Source: Ascaris suum
Lineage: Eukaryota; Nematoda; Chromadorea; Rhabditida; Ascarididae
DNA length: 64,000 nt
Assembly (NCBI GenBank): GCA_013433145.1
Contig: CM024187.1
Location: 992,001-1,056,000 of the forward strand
Reading direction: 5' to 3'
In this document: in pieces, positions 15,001 through 27,000 of the stretch
Layout of the letters: every line of letters begins with the position of its first letter
Numbering within the stretch: position 1 is the first letter of the stretch
Notes under the pieces: generated by a model
The model's input: the letters and a program-made list of their open reading frames with translations, nothing else
What the model was told of the DNA's origin: nothing
The model's database searches: none
Made by a program: the position numbers and the translations under genes

Positions 15001-18000
15001 GTAGACAGTAGTAGACACTAGAACACTTATTTGCGCTGAATCTCTACTTGCCCAATTTGGCAACGGTGCGAACACTTCAGCGTAACTCTGCAACGGAATT
15101 AAAAAACTCATCTTTTGATTACTTTTTTGGACGGAAGCAGCTGAACGCTGCAATAAACGCTTTCGCTTAAAATGATACGATGTCGAAAAAAGAAAGCAAA
15201 TAGGAAATTAATTTAACACATTTTGGCGAAGTGACAGCCGTATACTGGTCAAGAATGCACAAAGTTCGATCCTAACGAGGTGCTCGATTAGGGTGCTGTT
15301 TAGCGGTCATCTTATCGAATGTTTCGTCGTTTTTCTGAATAGCTTTTCGAGAGGCGGAAATGGCTAATGGTAAAGAATAAATTGACATAGCCGTAATAAC
15401 TCACTGCAAGTTCCATCAGCAAATAGTCACTCACCGCACACTGCTGCTTAGCGGGTACCTTATGTGCGAATTGCATTAAAACGTGTTGAACAAGAGCATA
15501 GAACGTGAAACGAATGCAAGCTGAATAATATTAAACGCAATATCGCTTCATTCTCGAATATATTAAACATGCATCCTATATTGAATACGTCTCTACAGTG
15601 ATTTACAACAAATCTGAAAGCATTTCAATGTTAAAAGTTATTCGATAATATGCGAACATTGGTTTCCGAAATTATTTCACATCGAATTTCACCTAAAGCA
15701 TTTTGGTTGTTGCCTAATTACTATCATTCCCGTCTTGGATTATTTCAAATTACGTGAGTCTTATAAATTAAAAGAATTATGTAAATTACATGAATCACGT
15801 GAATTATATGAATTATTGCTGATGATATATAATCAATTGTCTTTTTATCTGGAAAGCTTATTGAAACATATGAAGATTTATCACGCGTATGAGTTCAATT
15901 AAAGTGTTCAACACTTTTAAAGTACAAAACAAATATGAATGAGAAAAATGCATATAAATAGAAACTTCAATTAACGAGTGTACATAATTTTTTTTTTTCG
16001 TCTGGATCTATAATTACGTCATAGAACTTAAGCAAGAATTCATAGGCAAACCTCTCAATGTCTCACATTTGCGCTAGAAATATTTTGTTAGGGGAATGAG
16101 GTTTTTTACGTTCGTTTTCTTCGAATTGCTTTAATTTCAGAAATTTTTTTTGATTGATTTTTTTTTTTCAAATAGAAAGTACGCTTTGCGATATAGTTTC
16201 TAACGACAAATAAATATTCCAAAAAAAAAACAAAGCATTACGCACACATAAATCATCGATAGCTGTTGAATCCTTTCTCCACTATCAGCAATGGAGCAGA
16301 AGCAAACGGATAGTGCTAAAAAAAAAACTCTAGCGAGCCCAACACAAGATATATAGTGTAAGTAAACGAGCGTGGAATGAAGCCGCAATCAATATAGGTG
16401 CAATTGAGTTACAAAACGATCAATCTTTATTGGCGAGCGTTACAAAACAAGGCTTCTTTCATGCCACTTATAGATCAATCTTTCAGTTGTATTTCTGTTG
16501 ATTTTTGCTTCATGTCGTAGTTAGTTATTCAGTCGTATATTCTCTCCTGTATCCGCCAATATTTTTTGAACCACTGGTTTGTTTCTGCTTCACTGCGGCT
16601 GTGGTGTCATTCAGCGCTGATATATCTTGGCAATTGTGGCTATGAACAAATCTGTTTTTGAAAGTACAGCTTAACAGTATATTCCTGAGTTTCTTTTTTT
16701 TTTTTAACTGATGGCAACTAATTTCTTATTACGTAAAGAAAACTTCTGCATGTATCGCTTTAAAGAGGGAGATAATATATGCGATGTTTCAAGAAGATGT
16801 AATAGTTTAGCGACAGATGTGTCCTCTCTATTTGTAGCCAGCTGGCGGACCATTCTTATAATTCGGATTAAACGGAGGTGGAGGAGGTCGAGGTGGTCGT
16901 CGTTCAGATTGCTTAACAGGCGTGAAGTCTTCTGGCGGTAGAGTTTCGTAGTACTTGTAGGTGACATATATTTCGAAGCCGTTGTATGTGGCGTAAACGG
17001 CTAACAGTATAAACAGTCCGATGGCGTACATATAGAGGTCATTGTAAGCATCGTTACGCTCTTGTTTTGTGAGTTCGATGCCTGCCCAGTACTGAAATCA
17101 TGACTTCATTTTTCGTTGATTAGAGCAGTAATGCAAGCGAATTACGCTGTTTTTTCTTACCGTTACATTTAGTTCCATTTTGCTGTTTGCGTTAGGTTAT
17201 CATCAATGTTGGACTTGCATATGGAGTTTTTATCTTGTCAACTTTGGTCTCTCCTACAGCATTCTAGTCACTGCAGATTCTATTCCAGTGCTCATTTGAA
17301 CACAACTTTTTTATATTATGGTTAAGGTTCTTTTACTAGGTTGCACAGGTTGGGCTACTCTTGTTTAGTTGTGTTTGTTCTTTGCTTCACGAGATGTCAC
17401 ACGTCTTAGTGCAACAATAGGTATGCTGCTTGTCTTCGTGAGACGTTCATTAGCCGTCATAAGTAGTGCATATCGCGCAACTAATCCCTCATTTACGGCG
17501 TATGTGTAATTTGCACTGGTCGGTACAAACGAAGAATTCGAAGCTCGAAGCCACATCTGATAACTTTCTACTCGTTTGCAAAATTAAAAAAAAAATTATT
17601 CGGAAAACTTTTCCGCCTCTACTCAAGAATACTAGAGGGTGGGAGCTCCCTCTAATTCTTCTCTTTCTTTCGAGGGCATTTCTTTGTTATTTTTACGAAA
17701 GAGTACTCCAGGTACAAGGATTACTGAGGTTTCTTCTTGGAAAAGAATACTAAGGATTTCTCAATGCAAAAAGATTTTGCCGCAGGCATACGGTGGTAAA
17801 TTGCATTATGGTATTTCTATTTGCTGAACATATAATTGTCGCGTTCCTTCTTCCCCAGCACATTCCTTTCGCGCTGCAGTTATAAGCGAATTTCCGTACA
17901 GCGCCTGATGCGGGAAGTGTTTGCAGGCATCCTGTTTTCGGCCCACCGGTAAGCAAAGGTATCTATTCCCGTTCAGAATCTGACTTTTTACTACCTAATT

Positions 18001-21000
18001 TTCAGGGGACCTTTTTTAAAACAGCAGTTTTATAAAGTATTGCCTTCTGTACTTTTTTCCTCCGGAGTGCCAAGTCGGATGTCGAGAAACACTTTTGTGA
18101 GCTTCAAAGACGAATGGGGAGGTTAAACTTATCAATCTGAAGCGGGCAAAACAAGCTAAAATTTATGTTTTGACCTAGATAAGGTTTATATTGTTCATTG
18201 ACGCACTTAACGTTTCATTTTATGCGAACACTAAAAACATCACGAATAGCAAACAAGTATTTCGGAGTCAATGAACACGTTTATAGGTGTGTTTGGAGGT
18301 ACGGATAAAATCACCTATGGTCTCCTAACTGTATTCATTTTCGTGATTGCAACTATGCCTGTAAGTAATAACCCCATAAGCTCCGTGTCCCTACGCGATA
18401 AGCCGCCTAAGTGTTCTTCCGTTAATTTCTTTCAGTAATCTGAAGCAGTCGGTATGAATCACTTTGGCGATATAAGTAATCAAATAGACAGATAGGTTTA
18501 GCATATTATACGCTCGTTAGGGAAGATGTTTTTTTGGCGACGCGAAGCCATTCGTGGCGTAATTATGCATTCGATTATATTAGCAAGTATATCACACGCC
18601 ACACAGATGCTCTATGAATGTTTTGATGAAGTATCATACACGACTATTTCTTAATTCTTCCCACATTTTATTTTTTATTTTTTTTATTTTTTATTTTTTT
18701 TTTTTTTTTGAAAATAGCATGCAATTAAATCAGAAACCACCAATGAAATAAACCGGAAAATTTGTCTAGATAATAAAGTAAGGAATGACACTTTCAAGCG
18801 TTGAAGAAAAGCTCATCAAGGAACAAAAAATTTTCATCTTACTTTTCTTATTCAAGAAAACCCATCATACACATTCCTCATTTATGAATAATACTGGCAA
18901 TTTTGCTAGTCAAGTGGTTTCTGGCAGGTGGTCAGATTTTCGCCAAAACACTTAGTTGTATGATGTTCCCTTTTTACAAAAGTACGAGTGTTGAGGAGAG
19001 ATTTCCATATGTGATGTTGAGAATTCGGGAATTCTTTTGCATTGTTACCTCACTAAATAAGAGCAATAGTGTGTCAGTAGTTTGCAGATGCTTGATGGCG
19101 AGAGGGTGGGGAGAGGGGGGGGGGGGCGTAGTTGCCTGTGCGGTTCGCGATAGTAACTTTATCCTCGCGACGACGAAGACAGCTTCAGTTTTGCAATTCA
19201 CTCGTCCTCCCTCCACCTACGTATTTCAGACAGTTCATCTTTCCGGCGGTGGCGAGTGATGACCTTGCCATCACGAAGATAGTCCACTATCTCGCGGTGA
19301 GGAATGTGGCGTGAACACAATGCTAGAAGCATGCGTTGCTGAACTTAGTAAAAATTTATTGCTTGCCAATGTGGGTTTCAATTTTCCAGAGGACTTCGTA
19401 TGTTTAATATCATGGGAGCGGGTATAGATTTTTGGAGGGATGAGCCATGGAGGTGCACCTTTTAAGAGTTTGAAATCTTTGATGTTATGATGGAAAGAGA
19501 GATGTTGTGTTCTTCAGACGTAAACACTCGAAGGATAGAAAATGATTTCTAAAAAGATCTATTACGTTTTGGTATTACTTTAGTAACGTACGCCTTGAAG
19601 AAGCTACAATGATCGCACGCGTAGAATCTCTCGATGGAAGAGAATTTTTGTAGATTTCTGACTGAATAGAGAAAAACTGGAAGCATATCTTCAAACTGAT
19701 CTAGCGAAGTTGAAAAATTGATGGCGCAACCTTAGAAATTGCATAAAAATGTTCCTCGTAATACCTCAAATTTCGATTTTCTCTTTGATGCCCTTAGAAG
19801 GGATCTTGTAGCCTCATTTTATCCTCTCTTTTTCTTGCAAATGGTACACATTTTCTTTTAGCTAGTAAATTGTTAAATAGGTTGGTAGTCACAATTTCAT
19901 TGTGTTTATTGAAGTGGAGGGGTTTGAGCAAATATGTTGAGTTGATTTGGTGCACAAATTTGGTAGCGAAGCGCTTTATTGCATTATGACGTAATGCGGC
20001 TTACGTTCATAGTGCAAGCAAATATTGGGAAACGCTCGATGCTCTCTGCACAATTCTTTTCGTTTCGTTGACTCCCTCAATAACGTTCAAAGAGTGAATC
20101 TTTTTTGCCACTTCAAATTGCATTGAACTCTCTATCATATTAAGATGAAATGCTGCAAATAAGCCGCAAGAAATGTTGTTCGATTTGTAATTGTTGTCAA
20201 ACTTATGGGACGACGCAAAACCTTGCGACAACAAAGAGTTTCATCCGAATAGGAGTTTTACTTTTCGGTAAACAGAGAGATTCGGCAAGCATTTCGAACT
20301 GAGTCAACTTATGTGTCATCAAACACAAGCTAGCATCTCGGCGGGGTATGTTCTAAGCTTATTCGGCTAGTTTCATTCCCACTAGTCGCTTGATTTATTA
20401 CGCTTTTGTGTCTCCTATATTTATAAGAACATGAAATTAGTAATGTTTGCATGAATTATTAAATATAAGCTCACCTCATAACCGCTGATGAACGCATTGT
20501 TCATTGCTTGTGAATAGCCACTGAAGTAGAGCAAAAGAAACAGACAAACGACGGCCGACGTTGTTAGCTGACATATAAGCAATGTGAAACGTGGCCAAAC
20601 ATAACGAGCAATGCCACGTTTATCGGAGAGTATTAATGTTACAGCGGCCAGAATCTCGCAAATCAATAGCCGAGTAAAATGGCGAATATAATTACGTCGA
20701 CAAAATCTCTGTAAGATGACTCAACTTAACCATTTACATGGCACTTCCAAAGACTTCTACAAACTGAATCATACTAAACATATCACTGATACCACCTGAT
20801 CGTGTGACAAGAAATAGCGTTATTGCAGGAGATCGGTCAAGCAGCCGCACGGTGTGTTTCCGTTCTTGGCTTGTCTCCTTTAATCGAGCTTAATTAGCCT
20901 TGTAGTTTTTTTTTTTTGCGTAGAAGTATTGGATTGGAGAACACTGTTTGCGCATCAAATTTTTGTTTTAAATCTGCCAGAAGTGCGGCAAAAAATCATT

Positions 21001-24000
21001 GGGTACTTCATTGATCGTCGGTGAGAATGCTTTAAGCCAAATCAGAAAGTACAAACAGTTCGGTGCTTTACATTTAGCTGCTAACGTTTTGATCAATGAT
21101 GACGATTGCTGAGGAAACACGATGAAAACGTGCGAAAGAGGATCGCAAACGTATGATCCTCTTCAAAACATTTTCGCATTCCTTATCCTATAAAATTGCA
21201 GCTATGTGTGTTTATATAGATTAGAAATTGAATTTTGTTCCGCAAATGATTATATGCAGCAAAAAAAAAAAAAAACGGGGTTTAGCGTTTACAGCTCTTG
21301 TAACCGGTCGGTCATCTAGGAAAGTTGATAGAGAGATTTCACTGTTTTCCAATACTGTTGGCCACCAACTCGTTTATGCAAACGAAGTTGCAAAAGTCGT
21401 ATCGACCTTCCTCATACGTTTTTTCTATTTGTTTTTTTGATTAGATGAGCAGTACATTTTCTGTATTGATCTTGTGCATAGGTGCACAAAAAGTTGTTAT
21501 GAATGCAAATGTTAAACAACACGCTGCTGAATTAAATTTCTAAATCTCATCTCGTATCTCTAGAGGTATTAATTTAACGACCCAATTTACTGTCTTTGAT
21601 TTCCTCAAAAGCGCTAGATTCCATTTCTATATTTCTCTAGCGCTTTTTCTCTTATTATTTGCCTTAATCAACACATTGTATATTTGAAGTGCTAATAAAT
21701 TTTACCATTAAAAGCGCTGTTCTCTTCTGTTAATGGCATCAATGTTGTTTTTGTTGCACCATCATTCTCCTACCGTTTTTCTGCTTTATCAACCTCCCAT
21801 CCTGTTTCTCCAACCTTCCGACCTATTTTCTCAATCTCATGATCTACTCCTTCAATCCTTTGGGAAATTTATTTGCAGAGGCATATTTTGGCTACGTTAT
21901 ATTTGCGCGTATGTATTTATGCATTTCTACTCGTGTCTGTGCATTAGTTTTAGCTTGCAAGCCAAACGGCTGTGATGACAATGTGTTGTGCTTAGTCTCT
22001 AGCTGTCACACCCATTTCCGTTTCCGGTTGTTGCCACTTAAACATGTCGTCAGATTCACAAATTGGACTTGTTTTGTTACTAGTTATTCGCATGAAAGCA
22101 GTGTTTTGTTGAAGGTTTATACAAGCGGCCGATTTTATGAGGCGTATTATTTAGGGTATTCGGACAACTTGTCAAACTGATGACCTAAAATGGGAAAGCG
22201 CGTATTGTACCAGCCTCCTCAGCGCATTTTCTGCTCACTTCTCTTGTTTCATAAATGCATAACGTGTAGTAGTTGTAATGAAAAACACAAACGTTTATCA
22301 CGACTCTCAATTAGCTTGCTCCCAGTGATATGATGGATTGTTAGAGAAAAAAAGCAAGAGAGTTACTTCCGGGAGAAGTTGCTGTTTCCCTTTTGTTTAC
22401 ACCTTTTCTTCATAAAGTAGTATGCCGTTGATCTTGCTTAGAGGCGTTCGTTCTTTTGCAGTCATTTCCTCCCTGAAAATTTTCGACTCCCTAGAACGCC
22501 TACATAATGTATAGATTTATGGTGGTTGGCTTACATGTGATCGAAAGTGGCGCACAATAGATCAGCAGATCGGTAGAAAAGTAGCGCAACAAGCGTTGTA
22601 TCGACCATCGAAAGCGATATGGCGCATAAGCGTGGTGGCCAACAGCAGCAGCACAACATTTTCTTCGAAAGTAGCTGTATTGATTCTGCGACGAAGGTTG
22701 GCAACAGACGACGCGATCGCTATGCCCGCCTCCTTCGGCATCTCGGCCTGTCCCACCTACATCCGCGCTTGCAACCACAGCCTTATCATGCTTAGAATCC
22801 AGCTGACATGTACATGAACTTTCGGCTGATGAGGGCCATTATGTTAGCGTACCCCCCTATCGGAAGATTCAAAGACGTTACTTCAGGTAGAGAAGCGCAA
22901 CCGTGGCAGTTTTTCCTTTTTTTGCTGTTTGTCTGTACTCTCCAAAAAACTGTTAGTATTAACTTTCTGAGTTTCATAGACTAAAAGCCGTGTTACTAAA
23001 GAAATGCTATTCGAAAAAATGCTAGCAAAAAGGTTTCGAGGTAGTCAGTTTGCGAGATTTAATTTCGCGCCTTCTGAAGTTTTCGGTGACGAGTGTTTTT
23101 CAACACATTTTCATCTATTTTAGTCATAATTTATGTGAACAGCTAAATGTTTCTCTCGATCGGAATTCTTCGCACGATACCAACCCGAAATGTAAGCAGA
23201 CTGAGCAAAACATAAAGGCCTTAATTGTTAGGCAACTACAAACTATCTCCGATTGCCGAACATGAACATTACAATAAGATCTGGATATAGTGTCCATTAC
23301 AAGCTCGAAATGCTTCTTCTTAAATCCTTATTGTTTGAAAAAAAAAGGTTGCGTACCAGTCATAGCGATTCAGCTTCTAAGCTGATTAAGCAAGCTTCAT
23401 TCCCGATAAAGCCGTTGCTATAAAAGCACTTTAAGCAATGATGTTATTGAGATGGACGACGCATCCTCCTTGAGGGCATTGCGTTTGCATCATATAGTAG
23501 GCGCTTGGGTAGCGATTCGCGAGAGCGCTTATTTCGTTATGTCCTGCTCTGTCACTCTCTTGCTTCAGCATGGTGCGAAAAAATTGTCTTAGACAACAGC
23601 TCAGTACCTTGTGGAGACGCCTGATTGCCATTGTATACTTACTCCTAATAAATTCACTTCTATAGCTCAGTACCTTTAGTGTGTTGAATGTGCCATTTTT
23701 ACCCATGTGGGAACGCTAGTGCGTTGGTACTAGCTGTATTTTGTGACTGCATTCATATTTGAGGAATTCCTTATCTCACCCAAACTATTCATCTGCGCCG
23801 ATAATTTTCGCAAACCATCTAGTGATCCTTGGAGAAGAATTAAAAAATGACAAGAGTTGAAGAAGAAAATTTAAGCAGCTCGCATATGCAGAGTTTATAA
23901 AAATCAGAAAGGATTTCGCCAAATAATTGCACCTGAAATATAGTTTTGCACAAATTTTGTTAGGTAGATCGAAAAGAGAGACGTGAAAATTTTAGCGTTC

Positions 24001-27000
24001 AATATCTCCTCAAACGGTAATATCCGCACGCAAAATATTTTAATCCAATGATTTCAGTGGGTTCTTTTTTATCTTCATCATTCAAATGGTGATGCGGTTT
24101 CTCCAACGTGAATAGGCCACTAAGTTCGTTTAGCTACCTGCACATTAGGTTGAAATAAAGAAGATACTTGTATATGCCTGCACGATCCTTTCCTGCACAT
24201 GTACTATCTGCATCTGTTTCAAAAAATGTTTAGGTATACTGAAAGGTGATGTTGCATTTATTTCTTTCGAACACTAAATTCCTTTATAAATATCCAGTAA
24301 ATCGAACAAGTAATACTTTCATGAACGTCGAAAGATAATAAAGTATCAGTATCTTGGAGTGATACGCAGCCGTTCAGATATTCCTTGAGGAATTGCAAGA
24401 GCTTCGTTGCAGGCAAAGAAATTTCCGAGAATAAACGCTAGTCTTGCAGTTGAATTGATTTGGGTACTGATTTGTTTGCTTGACGAAAGTACGCAAAGGT
24501 GGGCTAGAAAGGTTTGCCCTTTCTGTTATATTTTTGTGTTCAACTATGAGGTTCGAATGAAACCGGTTCTACACCGTTGCCTGATATTTTTCTTCCACTG
24601 TGCTCAAAGCTCATCCATTTAGCATCTATGACTCGAATCCAGTGCAGTTTAATAGGAAACTCTTGAGATACGCTATCCAAGAAAATTGCCATTGCCGAAT
24701 ATTAGTAAATCGTCCATCAAAAGTGTTCATCCAGTACGTCGTTTAGAAGCCGTATACTATGTAGTTTGGCGATGAGTATGAGAATTTAAGTATGAAAAGA
24801 GACAAACATTCAAAACATTTGTGATGCAAACCAAAGTACAAGCAGCACTGAAGCACTTTTTAAGCGTTAGTAAAAATACGAGAGATAAGTTAGGGTTTAG
24901 TAATTGTCCCTAAGGATTTGTAGTATAAAGAACAGATCGGTAAATAGCTCTCTTCCGTTTTTTGCGTTTCCGTTAATTTTCGGCAAAATTGCTCAACTAC
25001 AAATTAGTCGACTGTTTTCAACTCGCGAACTATAAATAAGTAATTATTGTTTGCGTCGTTCATTGATGCTTAGTTTCTTTCGTCAGCAACGCTAATTTCA
25101 TGCAGGAAGCCATTTTATTCAAAGGATTCACCATTTAATTCCCTTATCTTAACCGTAAAGGTATTATGTCCTTTGTGAGACCACATAATTCCCATTTCGA
25201 CAGTTCGGCAAGATATTTTTTGTATGTTTTATTAATCTGATGTTCACGATAGCTGCTTAATACGTCAGTCGGCTTCCACCAATCCAATTTAACTCCCCCA
25301 ATTTGGACAATCGCTTTCCTGAGCGCAATTGTAGCATAAATGTGCCTAATTGCTTGAGCTATTAGGCTATAATGTGCAATGCCAATATATTCGCTTTATG
25401 GGATCTTAGCAGTGCTCATGCATCTTTTCACTATAAAAGTTTAAAGTCCTTATTCAAATAATGATTGTAAACTTATCATCCTGCTAAGTGTGGAAGACCC
25501 GAATTTGCTTCCCATTTCTTTGTTTATAGTACTAGTCTTATTCGATTATAAAGATTGCCGAATGCTTCAGAGTTGATTAGGTGAAAAAAGCCATTTTGAA
25601 CGACATGAGCCAAGTTCATCTTCCTCCTCTTTCATTCGTTACTGAAAGCAAAATTGCCATGAAGTGATCCATCGATGTTGAATACATGACAGAAACTGTA
25701 CAGCGCTTTAAACTATTATGCTTGGAGTATTTGGCAGCATCCTCAGTCGGAGCATTTCATAATTTGGCTCACTATTGTTCAATATCTTCGTTAATCATGG
25801 CCTGAGGAAGTGTGCGATAGGAAATTAGTCGTGGTACAGTGAATGGGGGCTCAGTGAGGTCGTAGAAGATGAATTAATTTCGGCCTGATGTTGCCTGTGG
25901 TTCAATAAAGGTGAATAAATCATGCAAGGATTTACCATCCCGCTTCACCTTTGTGTAAAATAATCCGTCCTATGCCAATTTCAATGCAGTCTTCATAAAA
26001 GACACTATAACTAGTATGTCACAGTTGTCTAGACGGAAAAGAGATCAGTTGCAAGCTGGAAACGAGTGCAGGTTATTTTCTCATTCGCATCCGATTCGAA
26101 ACGCAAATGCTTTTCATGAAACATGGCGTGAGCGCCGCATTTCGATCAATGTTGTCTAGGAAATTCAATGGGTAGAAAGAACGTGAAATCGGTTGTGCTC
26201 CATCTTCGATTCTTTGGAATTTGGAGAACCACCTGCGAAGGTCTTAGGAGGCGGGTTTAAGGTTTTAGCTAAACGTCTTAAAAAGGTTTACTGTTGAACT
26301 CTCAAACATGTTTCTCGGGGACACCACATGTGAAGCAAACGTAGTCCTGGACTTTCCATATTACTGTCTTTCATCAATTCCGATACCAGCTTGTTCAGTT
26401 CCCGACCATCTACTCTTCAGGTAGCTTTTGCTGAGAATGTGGGATGAAAAAATTAGGTCTCAAAATGATGATGAATGAAGCCAGGAAGGCAATGTTTTTA
26501 CATGCTTTTATACGACAGATTAAGCCATACGTATGTTGAATCCTCTATAGGCTTAATGTGTATGTAGTAGAAACATCCGTTTACTGCCGACGTTGCTAAA
26601 TCGCGATAGTAATGCTAAGATAATGAGAGTGTTTTCTGATGCAAGTTGGTGAGAAATGTGTGCTGTGTCTCGAGCTGCGATGATGATTATATCTTTTATA
26701 TTGCAGACGATTGCGCGGACAATCCGTGTGCGCTGAATGCGACGTGCACAGACTTGGTTAACGATTTCCACTGCGACTGTCCGCCAGGCTTCGGTGGAAA
26801 GCGCTGCCACGAAAAGGAGGATCTTTGCGCACAGAATCCGTGTGTGAACGGTCTCTGTGTGGATGCACTCTACTCGCAAAAGTGCATTTGTGAGCCCGGT
26901 TGGACGGGGCCTATATGTGACGTCAACATTGACGAATGCGCCACTCGACCTTGTCTCAATGGTGCAACATGCAAAGATCAGGTCAGCTTCAAGTCATCTG

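Larger units (their letters stand above)
14604..26706 (+). other. 12.1 kb intron hosting minus-strand coding sequence
   Basis: The largest intron of the receptor gene, in phase 1 between two EGF repeats. It contains the minus-strand exons at 16828-17178, 17365-17556 and 20475-22802 and a + strand micro-ORF at 18271-18438. The stretches 14604-16800 and 22803-26706 show only AT-rich DNA with homopolymer runs and short ORFs (for example 23431-23706 minus) that I could not connect to anything. Confidence 0.75.

Noticed and set aside
22535..22802. Faint resemblance of the nested exon to the ATP12/ATPAF2 assembly factor ([16 protein letters not shown] segment)
   Set aside because: Only a short segment is suggestive, it needs mixing of frames, and the next in-phase exons encode membrane helices that do not fit that soluble mitochondrial protein.
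23431..23706. 91-codon minus-strand ORF in the large intron
   Set aside because: No start context, no splice partner in phase and no recognisable motif.
26553..26879. 108-codon minus-strand ORF
   Set aside because: It is the shadow of the clean EGF exon on the + strand.
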